64,000 bases of DNA, taken from the NCBI GenBank assembly GCA_025055675.1, contig JANWWT010000005.1, forward strand, positions 62,001 through 126,000, in the 5' to 3' direction. Source of the stretch: Pseudanabaenaceae cyanobacterium SKYG29 (lineage in GTDB: Bacteria; Cyanobacteriota; Cyanobacteriia; Pseudanabaenales; Pseudanabaenaceae). A program made the translations under genes and the position numbers. The number at the start of each line of letters is the position of its first letter. Within the stretch, counting starts at the first letter, position 1. Below are positions 17,261 through 26,328 of this stretch, in pieces. A model generated the notes under the pieces. That model made no database searches and was not told where the DNA came from. It saw nothing but the letters and a program-made list of their open reading frames with translations.

Positions 17261-18302
17261 TTACCTGCACCTCCTCATACTCAGCTAAGGTATTAATGTT
17301 AGCAGTAGTGTGGGGGGAAGGTGGCTCTAATAACTGACAGGGAGATTGGGCAAGAATCTGCACAGGACACATCACCCCCTCATTGTAGTACTTGTTAAAT
17401 ACAGAGAAAGCCTGGGGGGTATAAATAGCGCACAATGCTTCAGGAAATTTTTTCTGCGGATGGTAATAGCAATTAGCCACTACATCTTCACGGTATTTTT
17501 CTACTAGGGGAGCTAAATTCTGTTCATCTAAATAAGGTAAATCACAAGCCACTACTAACCAATTCACTTGGGGATAGGCTTGAAAAGCAGTCAGCATACC
17601 ACTAATCGGTCCATCGCTAGGAAAGCTATCATAAATAGTTGGTAAATCGGCTAAGGGGGTGTTTTGCCACTGACCCGATCGGGCTGATAGAAAAACACGG
17701 TCACAGAATTCCTGCAGTAACTCATAGAGGTACTGGGCATGGGGTTTACCACGATATTCTAGGAGGGCTTTATCTCTACCCATGCGCTTACTTTTACCCC
17801 CCGTCAGCACCAAACCATAGAGAGGATATTGCCCTAAAGTTTTCTTACCTCCACTTTTAGCCAGGAGCTTAATCTCCTGAATAACAATTTCCTGACTGAC
17901 AGACTTGCACATATCGTAAACAGTTAAGGCAGCTATAGTTACACCGTGCAAACTCTCCATTTCTACCCCCGTACGATCGCTGGTTTTTACTTCACAGCGG
18001 AGGTAAACTTCTACCCGATCGGTTTGTGGTAAAACTTCCGTGTGAAACTGGCAACTAGTAATAGGGATGGGATGACAGAAAGGAATGGCATCTGCCGTCC
18101 TTTTTACTGCCATGGTGCCTGCAATGATAGCTGTCTGCAGTACTGCTCCCTTTTTTGTCAGTATTTCCCCCCTCTCCATATGTTGGAGAAAGCCAGCGGG
18201 AAGTCTAATGATAGCCTGAGCTACAGCTCGCCGAGCGGTAATTTCTTTGTGACTAACATCCACCATCTGGGGTTGATTCTGGGAATTAATATGGGAAAAC
18301 AT
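17247..18302 (-). CDS. moaC-mobA: Bifunctional MoaC-MobA: cyclic pyranopterin synthase and molybdenum cofactor guanylyltransferase
   Basis: About 351 residues. The first ~155 are MoaC (MVDVSHKEITARRA, CHPIPITSCQ, GVEMESLHGVTIAALTVYDMCK, then KSGGK), which closes the pyranopterin ring after MoaA. The remaining ~195 are MobA: LVLTGGKSKRMGRDKALLEY for nucleotide binding, then VVACDLPYL with the metal-binding Asp. MobA adds GMP to molybdenum cofactor. The two act at opposite ends of the pathway, so fusion is not for channelling. ATG 18302 is chosen over 18329 because GGAGG lies just before it and it falls 1 nt after the moaA stop. Confidence 0.93.
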   Translation of the reverse strand: MFSHINSQNQPQMVDVSHKEITARRAVAQAIIRLPAGFLQHMERGEILTKKGAVLQTAIIAGTMAVKRTADAIPFCHPIPITSCQFHTEVLPQTDRVEVYLRCEVKTSDRTGVEMESLHGVTIAALTVYDMCKSVSQEIVIQEIKLLAKSGGKKTLGQYPLYGLVLTGGKSKRMGRDKALLEYRGKPHAQYLYELLQEFCDRVFLSARSGQWQNTPLADLPTIYDSFPSDGPISGMLTAFQAYPQVNWLVVACDLPYLDEQNLAPLVEKYREDVVANCYYHPQKKFPEALCAIYTPQAFSVFNKYYNEGVMCPVQILAQSPCQLLEPPSPHTTANINTLAEYEEVQVNVQL

Positions 18303-18303
18303 T

Positions 18304-19251
18304 TTAGCCTCCAATTTGGTACATGGCATGACTGACAGATTGCCCCCTCGTCGTTGGTTTCATACCTAAAAGTTGTCGATAGGCACTGTACCTTTGCTCC
18401 CTGCTCATACCCCTCAAGGCAATTCCCTCCTCCCGAAACAGACAAGCCCTTAAAATTCCATCTGCTGATAACCGCCAACGGGAACAATGTCCGCAAAAGG
18501 GCTGGGATTCAGAGGCAATAAAACCGATCGTTGCTCCACATTCTGTCTTAAAGCGAAAGGCAGTACTGTCTGGGGCACTAGTAATCGGTATGAATCGATA
18601 ATATCCTTGCAATTTATCAATCATTTCTTGTGCACTGACAAAGGTTTCCTGCGGTAAATGACAAGCATAACCAATCTGCATTAACTCCAGAAATCGTATC
18701 TCCACTTGCAGCCGTTTACTATACTCTACTATATCAACCAGTTCCCCATCGTTGTAATGGCGCATGACTACCATGTTTAGCTTGACCTGAAATCCCTTTG
18801 CTACTGCTGTTTCAATTGCTTGTTTGACTTTATCTAAAAATTGACCATAGGTAATCGATCGGAATGTATCAGCTTTAAGACTATCCAAACTAATATTTAG
18901 CTTCTTTACGTTATACAGCTGCAATAGTGGCAGGAACCGCTCCAAAAGAACCGCATTTGTGGTGAGACTTAGTTCCAAATTAGGTATGGTAGCTAGGCAA
19001 GCAATAATCTCAGGAAACTCTTTACGTAGTAGCGGCTCGCCCCCCGTTATTCTCACAGTAGTTATTCCCAGTTCAGCTAGCTCTCTTACAATTTCCGTGT
19101 ATTCCCAGGGCTGTAAATACTCATCTTTACTCATAAATTGAGCCTCTAGGGGCATACAGTAGCGACAGCGTAAATTACACCGATCGGTAATTGATAGCCG
19201 CAACTTGCGTATAATCCGCCCATATTTATCCACTAACTGCTCACTGCTCAT
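18304..19251 (-). CDS. moaA: GTP 3',8-cyclase MoaA
   Basis: 315 residues. Radical SAM cluster motif at Cys25, Cys29, Cys32 (CNLRCRYC) and the second cluster near CGHCSRWRLSADGILRACLF. The SAM-binding GGEP is at ITGGEPLLR, and the C-terminus ends in Gly-Gly as MoaA needs. It rearranges GTP to 3',8-cyclo-7,8-dihydro-GTP, the first step of molybdenum cofactor synthesis. Its 5' end overlaps the 3' end of the uma2 gene by 11 nt. Confidence 0.96.
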   Translation of the reverse strand: MSSEQLVDKYGRIIRKLRLSITDRCNLRCRYCMPLEAQFMSKDEYLQPWEYTEIVRELAELGITTVRITGGEPLLRKEFPEIIACLATIPNLELSLTTNAVLLERFLPLLQLYNVKKLNISLDSLKADTFRSITYGQFLDKVKQAIETAVAKGFQVKLNMVVMRHYNDGELVDIVEYSKRLQVEIRFLELMQIGYACHLPQETFVSAQEMIDKLQGYYRFIPITSAPDSTAFRFKTECGATIGFIASESQPFCGHCSRWRLSADGILRACLFREEGIALRGMSREQRYSAYRQLLGMKPTTRGQSVSHAMYQIGG

Positions 19252-19933
19252 TTTCTATGCCCATTTCCTTAAGCTTTTGTCTGAGGCTTTCTAGTTCCTT
19301 CTGCATTTTATCAGCCCTCTTTCTTTCTAAATTAGCCACTTCGTCAGGTGTAAGGTAGCGATCGCCTTCCTGATTAAACCATCCCAGCAGCTCATAAGGA
19401 GTAGCAGGGTATCTACCTAAGCCCAAACCTATTTCTGGCATCCAATAAGGCTCGCCTACCTGCAACACATATTCCCCTGCTATAAGCTTGTAAATTTCCA
19501 AAGGATTACGCCGATCGTGTTGGTAGAAAAAGGGATTGTAAATTACACAGTAAAGTACCCCTAGCCTGCGATAAATTTCTAGTTTCTCTGTGTATTCATT
19601 GTTATAGTTGTGGGAAACAATTTCTAGGACTAAGATGGGCGGAATATAATTTTCTTCCCACAGGACATAACTTCTGCGACCACCACTACCTTTGTAACGC
19701 GGTACACCAATGCTTAAGAAACCATCAGGGATAACAGGAATGCAGTGGTTACCGCCCGTTGTGTGATAAATTCCCATATCTGCCCCAAAGTACCAATCCT
19801 CCCGATCGCGCCAAATAAAATCTAGGGTAAACAACAATAGGTTGGGAATATAGTTCTGTAACTCATTATCCACAGGCGTTTCATCAGAATCAGGCAGTTC
19901 TTCACTAGTCGGCAGCCGATCGATTTCTAGCAT
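19241..19933 (-). CDS. Uma2-family protein (long form with C-terminal coiled coil)
   Basis: 230 residues. Family motifs: VIPDGFLSIGV, then PPILVLEIVSHNYNNEYTEKLEIYRRLGVLYCVIYNP, the Asp and Glu-x-x core of a PD-(D/E)XK fold. The last ~40 residues are Lys/Glu-rich and form a coiled coil (LERKRADKMQKELESLRQKLKEM). The molecular role of Uma2 proteins is not established. It sits inside the molybdenum cofactor operon between moeA (21 nt upstream) and moaA (11-nt overlap), so it is co-expressed with them whatever it does. Confidence 0.85.
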   Translation of the reverse strand: MLEIDRLPTSEELPDSDETPVDNELQNYIPNLLLFTLDFIWRDREDWYFGADMGIYHTTGGNHCIPVIPDGFLSIGVPRYKGSGGRRSYVLWEENYIPPILVLEIVSHNYNNEYTEKLEIYRRLGVLYCVIYNPFFYQHDRRNPLEIYKLIAGEYVLQVGEPYWMPEIGLGLGRYPATPYELLGWFNQEGDRYLTPDEVANLERKRADKMQKELESLRQKLKEMGIENEQ

Positions 19934-19954
19934 AGTCTTCCACTCACTTCCATA

Positions 19955-21133
19955 CTACCAATAATACAGGGGAAAACATTCTCCTGCGTTAAATTCATCC
20001 CGATCGCTAGGTAATTCTATAAAACCGTCTGTGTTAGCTAAGCTGAGGAAATCACCTGAGTTATTTACAGGCACGGGGGTAGCTAGGACTTCGGCAGTGG
20101 GACTGTAACTAATTCTAACTGGTAGAAAATAGGTGAGGGGTAGGGGAAAGACTACAGGAGTAGCTAACTTAGCCCAGCGGGGTGCAACAGACAGAACATA
20201 TCGATACAAACAAACCAAACTAGATACAGGATTACCCGGCAGTCCAAAAATAGCAGTTTTGTAGTTGTGGTCTACACCAAAATAAAAAGGTTTTCCTGGG
20301 CGTTGTTTGACACCGTGGACATAACAGGTTACTCCCACCTCTGACCAGATAGAAGGCAGAAAATCATACTTACCCTGAGAAACTCCCCCTGTATAAATCA
20401 ACTGTTCATAATTCTGGGTGGCTTTTTGGTAGTGCTCTTTTAGCATCTGATAATCATCTGGTAAAACAATAGTGTCTACATCTGCCGCTTGATACCCATG
20501 CTTAAGGAGTGCCGATCGTAGGGCATAAATGTTAGATTGTCGCAACTGATAGGGTTTGGGTGTTTGATGAGGTGGGATTAATTCATCTCCTGTTGTGACG
20601 ATAAGTGTGCGAGGCAACTTTTTTACTGTAATTTCTGTATAGCCCAGAGAGGCAAGAATACCCCACTGGGGTGGCTGCAGAGCTGTACCAGCTGCTAATA
20701 CTAATTGCCCAGCGCTCAAATCGGTTCCCTGGCGATGAATATTGGCATAGGGTGACCAGTTTTCCTCCTGTACAATGAATGCTGTCTTTGCCTGAATTCG
20801 CAAGTATTCGTAGGGAATTACTAGGTCGCAACCACCAGGTAAAGGTGCCCCTGTCATAACTTCTATACAACTATGGGGGTTAGTCAGTTGTAGGGGTGGT
20901 TTTCCTGGAGTGGCAGTAGCAATGATAGGAAATTCCCTTTGTCCTTTATGGTACTGTTCCCATGCTAGGCTAATTCCATCCATCATCACGCGATCGATCG
21001 GTGGATAGTCCCGATCGGTTGTGATATTTATAGCCAGTATGCTGTCCCTTGGGTGAGCTAAGCTTAGGTCAGTTGTACCCCAGTTTGGTAGATTATCTCT
21101 AACTAAATTTGTAGCCACCTCAGGTTTTAGCAT
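19955..21133 (-). CDS. moeA: Molybdopterin molybdenumtransferase MoeA
   Basis: 392 residues, normal length. MoeA puts molybdate into adenylylated molybdopterin. Seen: the N-terminal VMMDGISLA and VMTGAPLPGGCD, the central domain TTGDELI, TGGVSQGKYDF, and GKPFYFG with GLPGNPVS. It is the first gene of moeA-uma2-moaA-moaC/mobA-moaD. A sigma70-like promoter is found 36-64 nt upstream. Confidence 0.94.
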   Translation of the reverse strand: MLKPEVATNLVRDNLPNWGTTDLSLAHPRDSILAINITTDRDYPPIDRVMMDGISLAWEQYHKGQREFPIIATATPGKPPLQLTNPHSCIEVMTGAPLPGGCDLVIPYEYLRIQAKTAFIVQEENWSPYANIHRQGTDLSAGQLVLAAGTALQPPQWGILASLGYTEITVKKLPRTLIVTTGDELIPPHQTPKPYQLRQSNIYALRSALLKHGYQAADVDTIVLPDDYQMLKEHYQKATQNYEQLIYTGGVSQGKYDFLPSIWSEVGVTCYVHGVKQRPGKPFYFGVDHNYKTAIFGLPGNPVSSLVCLYRYVLSVAPRWAKLATPVVFPLPLTYFLPVRISYSPTAEVLATPVPVNNSGDFLSLANTDGFIELPSDRDEFNAGECFPLYYW

Positions 21134-21398
21134 AACGTGATAGTTGGCTGTAACTAAAATGATGATTTATTGTATGACTCGTCCATTGCCAGCGCAAGTA
21201 TCTTCTTCTTGTTATTAAAACATAAATACAAAATAAGGATAGACAAATCACTCACTACTCATGAACTTCATCCCCTGCGGCAAAACTAAATTGACTCTCT
21301 CAACTCCACTATCGTAGGAATTTTTCTATTAGTCCTGATCACTCCTGCATGTTCCTTTTTTTGTAATCCTGTTACTTCGGATTAATAGTAACTCTTTT
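21134..21398. promoter_or_regulatory. moeA upstream region with sigma70-like promoter at 21169-21197
   Basis: On the minus strand TTGCGC (21192-21197) and TACAAT (21169-21174) are 17 nt apart, 36 nt before the moeA start. No GTA-N8-TAC box is present, so NtcA does not obviously control this operon. The rest (21200-21398) is A/T-rich, with no gene or repeat recognised. Confidence 0.5.
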
Positions 21399-21947
21399 TC
21401 AGTTCTTAAAAACGGTGAGAGTGCCAAACAAAGGGGACACGATCGCTTCTCCTAGGCTATATTCTTGCAGGTCATACCACCGATCGGTGTTCACCAGAAC
21501 AGAAATTTTGTTGTCCAGAGGGTCAACAAGCCAGTATTCAGGAATATCACGGACGGCATATTCACTGCGTTTGGTGCGATAGTCAATGTTTTGGGTGGAG
21601 GGGCTAACAACTTCCACAACTAGTAAGGGATAGCGATCGAGGTCAAGTACGGCTGGTTTGTCCTGTAGATATTCCCAGTCTGATAGTTGCATCACAATCA
21701 AATCAGGGATCCTCACTGTGTCCGACCCACAACGTACGCCCACATCCCACACAGCAATGTATGGTAAGTTAGCTTTCTCAATTTCAGCATCCAACAGTTT
21801 CTCTAGCAGCTTAATTAGCCTGCCGTGATTACCAGTGGGCAACGCCATCGGGAATAATTCTCCCTCCACTAGTTCGTAATGGGTATCTGTGCCATCACTG
21901 TAGTCTAGGTATTCGGCGAAAGATAGGCGCTTGCTAGTGGTAACCAT
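21399..21947 (-). CDS. Uma2-family putative endonuclease
   Basis: 182 residues, standard family length. Motifs: LSFAEYLDY, YELVEGELFPMALP, VRIPDLIVM, LLVVEVVSPSTQNIDYRTKRSEYAVRDIPEYWLVDP, covering the Asp and Glu of the putative nuclease core. Complete, unlike the copy at 16 kb. Its ATG is 1 nt after the stop of the coiled-coil membrane gene, so it belongs to the VWA operon. Confidence 0.88.
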   Translation of the reverse strand: MVTTSKRLSFAEYLDYSDGTDTHYELVEGELFPMALPTGNHGRLIKLLEKLLDAEIEKANLPYIAVWDVGVRCGSDTVRIPDLIVMQLSDWEYLQDKPAVLDLDRYPLLVVEVVSPSTQNIDYRTKRSEYAVRDIPEYWLVDPLDNKISVLVNTDRWYDLQEYSLGEAIVSPLFGTLTVFKN

Positions 21948-21948
21948 T

Positions 21949-22677
21949 TCAATTCATTAGCATTGTCACATTCTCTTGGCAGGAGTTAAGTTGATCACTA
22001 AGTTCTCGTAATTCTAGTAGCTCAGAAGTGCTTTTGGTACCGATCGTGCGAATTTTATTCTGCATTTTCTGCAATAGACCTCCTGATTCCGTTACCCATT
22101 CCATTAAGTTGGCAATTTGAATTTGGCGGGAATCTTGCCCTTCTCTAGCTAATTCTAGATTGTGGCGCAGTGTTCTTTCTAGGCTAGCTAATTTTGCTCT
22201 CCCTGCTTCTGATGTGACAGTATTTTGCTTAGCTATCACCTGCCGTAGTTGCTCTTCTATCTCGGCTACCGATAACATAACCTCGTTTTTGCCCAACCGC
22301 CGCGCAATTTCATCAATCTTGTAGGGCAATTCCATCACCCGATCGCAGGCTGCCTGAATCGCTACTAGTAAATCTATCTGGTCAGGTTCAGTTAGCAGAG
22401 TAGCCGCTTCCCGCCGCATAGATTCTGCCCTCTGCACCAAGGCAACTGCCGATCGTTTGATTGCCATTACTTCCTGCTCTAGTTTGGGGTCACCCAAGTT
22501 CAATCGTTCTGGCTCCCTAGCTTTGAGAAAGCCAGCTCCCCCCGTAGCCACAAGGGCAGCGATCGGGATCATCACTACTGGTGGTATACGCCCAAATCTT
22601 CCTCCCAGTACTAATAGAATCCCTGCCGCCAGTACTACCAGAGGGTATTCCAGGGGATTAGCTAGCTTCCATCTCAT
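21949..22677 (-). CDS. Membrane-anchored coiled-coil protein of unknown function
   Basis: 242 residues. Two membrane helices lie at about 12-27 and 33-50 with a very short loop. The remaining ~190 residues are helical and charged with heptad-like spacing (VMAIKRSAVALVQRAESMRREAATLL, LASLERTLRHNLELAREG), so a cytoplasmic coiled coil is likely. No enzyme motif is seen. It starts 3 nt after the stop of the SBP-VWA lipoprotein gene and ends 1 nt before uma2, so it is tightly coupled to both. I do not recognise a characterised family. Confidence 0.75.
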   Translation of the reverse strand: MRWKLANPLEYPLVVLAAGILLVLGGRFGRIPPVVMIPIAALVATGGAGFLKAREPERLNLGDPKLEQEVMAIKRSAVALVQRAESMRREAATLLTEPDQIDLLVAIQAACDRVMELPYKIDEIARRLGKNEVMLSVAEIEEQLRQVIAKQNTVTSEAGRAKLASLERTLRHNLELAREGQDSRQIQIANLMEWVTESGGLLQKMQNKIRTIGTKSTSELLELRELSDQLNSCQENVTMLMN

Positions 22678-22680
22678 AGC

Positions 22681-24378
22681 TTAGAACTCCGTCTGTAAGT
22701 TCGCCATAACTTGATTGATGGTTTCAGGGTCCCCCTTGGAGTAATAGCCATTACCTACGCTAGCAATTTTTTGTAGCACATTGGGGTTAAATTCCCCTTC
22801 AGCACCAAAACCAACCGTAAACAAAGAAATACGGTCATCAGTGGTGAATCCACTCTTTTGAATTTCTGCTATCAAACTGTTCAAACTGATCTTAGAACCA
22901 TTATCTTCACCGTCAGTCATCACAATTACAGCATTAATCGCATCGGGACGGCGGTTCTGACGCAGCCATTTCAACCCTTCTATGGTGGCGTCGTAGAGTT
23001 TTGTCCCTCCATCTACCTTGATTTGATTGATAAATTCTATGCCTTTGGCTTTCCCTGCAGGTGTGCCATCAATGAGGACAGGCGGACGAACTTCTGAATC
23101 AAAGTCAATGAAGGCGAGTTTGTCTTTGGGGGAAAGAGAATTTATGTAGCTTTGCAGAGCAGCTTGCACACTGGGCATCTTGTTCCCTGCCATGGAGCCA
23201 GAACTGTCAATTACTGCCACTACCATAGAAGGCTTTTTCGCTACCTCTACCCAGGCTTTGATCATGGCATCTACCACCTCAGGACGGGGCGATCGTAGGG
23301 AGTCGTAATTAGGCTGGGTCTCTACACCATTAGCAGGTGTGAATTGTGTGCCTAGGCTGATTCCAGGAACACCGGGACGTAGTCCTTTCTGGGCAGCTAT
23401 CTCTTGCATGGGAGCGGAACGTAAAAATTCAATTACCTTCTCTGCCGCTTGGCGTTCTTCCTCACTCACCCAGGGTGCTTTGGGTAGAACTACCCGCATA
23501 TTGGAGCTGTAGGTCGCTTTGGGATAGATGGCTTTGAATTTAGGCTGCCCAGGGGGAAGAATTTTATTAGCTTCAATGACCGAAGATTCATAGACTGCCC
23601 CTAGAGCTGCCCAGAACGGTCCATTGGTAGCCATGGCTTTTGCCAGTGCCCCTGTAGAAGTGCCGTAGCGCGTAACTTTGCTCTGAATTTTGGCAACTTG
23701 ACTTTGATATTTTTTCACATCATCAACTGTCAACTGTTCGGGGCGTTTGCCTGATACTTCCACAAATTGGGCAACTAGAGCTTGCAGGCCGGAATTCGAT
23801 CGGGTAGGAGCTGTATGGACAAAGTTGATGGCTTGGGGGGGAGCATTAGGGTCTAGGTCTCTGAAAGTCCTGGCATTGACGAGGGCACGGTAGGGAGCAT
23901 CAGCTATTTTCTCAATCGGAGCAGCAAGGTTTTCCGGCACCATCAAGACCATGGGGGAATTGACCACTAGAGGTGCTTCTGTGACATCAGGGATATAGTT
24001 TTGTCCAGGGAAGATTTGATTGATTTGGTAAGCCAGTTGGGAGAGATAAATTTCCCCGTCAGTAGATATGAGGGTGGGAAATCTAGGGTCATCAGGGCTG
24101 ATTCCTCCTTGTTTCAGTTGCTTAGCTAATCCCACCACTTCGTTGACTACATCCCCCGATCCCTTAATATCACAGGTAATCCCGATCGGTTTGCCGTTGT
24201 CTAGCTTGAGGGGTTGTTGTTGTAATTTTTGTTGGGCTTCGGTGCAAAATTCTTTGAGGGCACTGCCAAAGAGGAGCTGGATTTTAATCCCTGGCTGCTG
24301 TCCTCCGCCACCTGGATTACATCCCCAGAGTAAAGTCGTCAGCAGAGATAGCCCCAGCAACCACCGCCTGCAGGTCAT
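22681..24378 (-). CDS. Lipoprotein with extracellular solute-binding domain fused to a VWA domain
   Basis: 565 residues. Signal peptide with lipobox LLWGC (Cys20). Residues about 30-375 look like an ABC-type solute-binding protein of the molybdate/phosphate type (LLFGSALKEFCTEAQQ, AINFVHTAPTRSNSGLQALVAQF, LRSAPMQEIAAQKGLRPGVPG). From about 385 a von Willebrand A domain follows with the metal site VAVIDSSGSMAG (DxSxS), then VIVMTDGEDNGS. No ABC permease or ATPase is adjacent, so transport is not the obvious job; metal-dependent binding at the membrane surface is inferred. GGGGGAGG lies 6 nt before the ATG at 24378. First gene of the operon with the coiled-coil and Uma2 genes. Confidence 0.85.
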   Translation of the reverse strand: MTCRRWLLGLSLLTTLLWGCNPGGGGQQPGIKIQLLFGSALKEFCTEAQQKLQQQPLKLDNGKPIGITCDIKGSGDVVNEVVGLAKQLKQGGISPDDPRFPTLISTDGEIYLSQLAYQINQIFPGQNYIPDVTEAPLVVNSPMVLMVPENLAAPIEKIADAPYRALVNARTFRDLDPNAPPQAINFVHTAPTRSNSGLQALVAQFVEVSGKRPEQLTVDDVKKYQSQVAKIQSKVTRYGTSTGALAKAMATNGPFWAALGAVYESSVIEANKILPPGQPKFKAIYPKATYSSNMRVVLPKAPWVSEEERQAAEKVIEFLRSAPMQEIAAQKGLRPGVPGISLGTQFTPANGVETQPNYDSLRSPRPEVVDAMIKAWVEVAKKPSMVVAVIDSSGSMAGNKMPSVQAALQSYINSLSPKDKLAFIDFDSEVRPPVLIDGTPAGKAKGIEFINQIKVDGGTKLYDATIEGLKWLRQNRRPDAINAVIVMTDGEDNGSKISLNSLIAEIQKSGFTTDDRISLFTVGFGAEGEFNPNVLQKIASVGNGYYSKGDPETINQVMANLQTEF

Positions 24379-24422
24379 AAAAATTCCTCCCCCTTACCAC
24401 TCCGATATTACCTTACAGGGGA

Positions 24423-26228
24423 TCACTTGGCTAGGGCTGCTCTTATTGCCTCCCGTAACCAATCCACAACCCGATCGATGGCTACATTCTCTGTCTTGCC
24501 GGTTTTGCGAGTAAATATTTCTACCTCTCCTTGAGCAATAGATTTGCCAGGCACAAGGCGATAGGGAATGCCCACTAGGTCAGCATCTTTGAACTTCACG
24601 CCTGCTCGCTCATCCCGATCGTCTAGGAGCACTTCCATCCCTGCCTGCTGCAATGCTTGATAGAGTTTTTCTGCTACCGCCATCTGCTCAGGGTTGGTGA
24701 TATTGGGGACAGCAATGATTACCTGATAGGGAGCGATCGCTACATCCCAGATAATGCCATTTTGGTCGTGGGACTGTTCCACCGCCGCTTGGGCAAGGCG
24801 AGATACCCCCAGTCCATAGCAGCCCATCACCAGGGGAATTTCTGCCCCGGTTTCGTCCGTAAAGGTAGCACCCATAGCCTGGGAATACTTGGTACCCAGT
24901 TGAAAGATGTGCCCAACTTCAATCCCCCGTGCTACTTTCAAGGTTTGGCTGGGGTCATGTACTGCCCGATCGCCTGCCTGGGCTAGCCGAATGTCAACCA
25001 CTTCAGGCAGGACATACTCTTTCCCCCAGTTAGCCCCTACCACATGGAAATCTGTCGCATTGCTGCCAGTAGCAAAACTGTGTAGGTCAACTACTGTTCG
25101 ATCGGCTAGCCGCAGGAACTTGGCTATCACTGCAGGGTGCTTAGCAATGTAGTCATCACTCAGGTCAGGGGCGATGTAACCCACAGGTAAAGGCTGACTC
25201 TGCCACTGCTTTTGGGATTCCGCGTCAGCTACTTTCAAAGACAGGAGAGTTTTAGCACCGTAGTTGTTGGCACGTTTGGTAATTTCGTTGGCTAGTTTGA
25301 CTTCGTTGACGGTTTGATCCCCGCGAATGCTGACCAAGACCAACAGGGTTTTGCCATTATCCAAGACAGCTTGATAGACAACTTGTTTGACAATTTGGGT
25401 GGGATGTACCTGCAAAAAAGCAGCCATGGTCTCGATCGTGGCGGTGTTGGGTGCTGCCACTCGGCGGAATTCTACCGGTGAACTCACCACAGGATCGGGT
25501 GGTAAAGACACAGCTTTTTCCACATTGGCAGCGTACTGTCCATCTTCGGTGTATAGGACTTGGTCTTCCCCCGCCTCTGCCAGAATCATAAACTCTTGGG
25601 AGCCTGAGCCACCGATCGCCCCTGAATCTGCCTCCACTGCCCGAAATTCCAGCCCGCACCGTCTGAGGATACGGCTGTAGCAGTTGTACATCTCCTGATA
25701 GGTCTCTTTGAGGCTGGCTTCGTTGGTGTGGAAGGAATAGCCGTCTTTCATGATAAATTCTCTGCCCCGCAGCAAGCCAAACCTGGGGCGAATCTCATCA
25801 CGGAATTTGGTCTGAATTTGATAAAGATGGAGGGGTAACTGGCGATAGGAGCGGATCATGTCCTTGGCAATGGCGGTGATCACTTCTTCGTGGGTCGGTC
25901 CTAAACCCAGCTGCCGCTCCGCCCGATCGGTTAGAGAGAACATAATCCCTTCCGCCTTGGTGTAAGTATCCCAACGGCCTGAGGTCTGCCACAGCTCGGC
26001 TGGTTGTAACTGGGGTAGTAGGCACTCCTGGGCACCCGATCGGTGCATTTCTTCCCGCACAATATCACTGATTTTCTGTAAAACTCGCCACATCAAGGGC
26101 AAGTAGGCATAAATCCCGTTAGCAATCCGACGGATATAGCCAGCGCGCACCAGCAATTTGTGGCTAGGGAGTTCCGCATCCGCAGGGTCTTCCCGCAGCG
26201 TTACCCACAGCATTTGCGACAGACGCAT
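24423..26228 (-). CDS. proS: Prolyl-tRNA synthetase
   Basis: 602 residues from ATG 26228 (an ATG 48 nt earlier gives an atypical Cys-rich leader). Class II synthetase with motif 2 [27 protein letters not shown] (split around R), motif 3 [10 protein letters not shown], and the long insertion (about 230-390) that hydrolyses Ala-tRNA-Pro between motifs 2 and 3, as in the bacterial-type ProS. The anticodon-binding domain is at the C-terminus. It shares a 100-nt divergent region with argH. Confidence 0.96.
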   Translation of the reverse strand: MRLSQMLWVTLREDPADAELPSHKLLVRAGYIRRIANGIYAYLPLMWRVLQKISDIVREEMHRSGAQECLLPQLQPAELWQTSGRWDTYTKAEGIMFSLTDRAERQLGLGPTHEEVITAIAKDMIRSYRQLPLHLYQIQTKFRDEIRPRFGLLRGREFIMKDGYSFHTNEASLKETYQEMYNCYSRILRRCGLEFRAVEADSGAIGGSGSQEFMILAEAGEDQVLYTEDGQYAANVEKAVSLPPDPVVSSPVEFRRVAAPNTATIETMAAFLQVHPTQIVKQVVYQAVLDNGKTLLVLVSIRGDQTVNEVKLANEITKRANNYGAKTLLSLKVADAESQKQWQSQPLPVGYIAPDLSDDYIAKHPAVIAKFLRLADRTVVDLHSFATGSNATDFHVVGANWGKEYVLPEVVDIRLAQAGDRAVHDPSQTLKVARGIEVGHIFQLGTKYSQAMGATFTDETGAEIPLVMGCYGLGVSRLAQAAVEQSHDQNGIIWDVAIAPYQVIIAVPNITNPEQMAVAEKLYQALQQAGMEVLLDDRDERAGVKFKDADLVGIPYRLVPGKSIAQGEVEIFTRKTGKTENVAIDRVVDWLREAIRAALAK

Positions 26229-26328
26229 ACCGATTGATTGTGTGAAACAGCAGTGGCAACATCTTACCCTACGCATTGAATTTGGGATCAGGATAAGTTA
26301 AATTTAGGTAATTTCACTGAGTAATGAT
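26229..26328. promoter_or_regulatory. Divergent intergenic region proS/argH
   Basis: The only space for both promoters. It is A/T-rich on the argH side (AAATTTAGGTAATTTC). No operator or NtcA box is seen. Short, so the two promoters probably lie back to back. Confidence 0.4.

Noticed and set aside
25357-25680. Opposed ORFs of ~100 residues inside proS
   Set aside because: Both lie within the editing-domain coding region of proS and are out-of-frame shadows.
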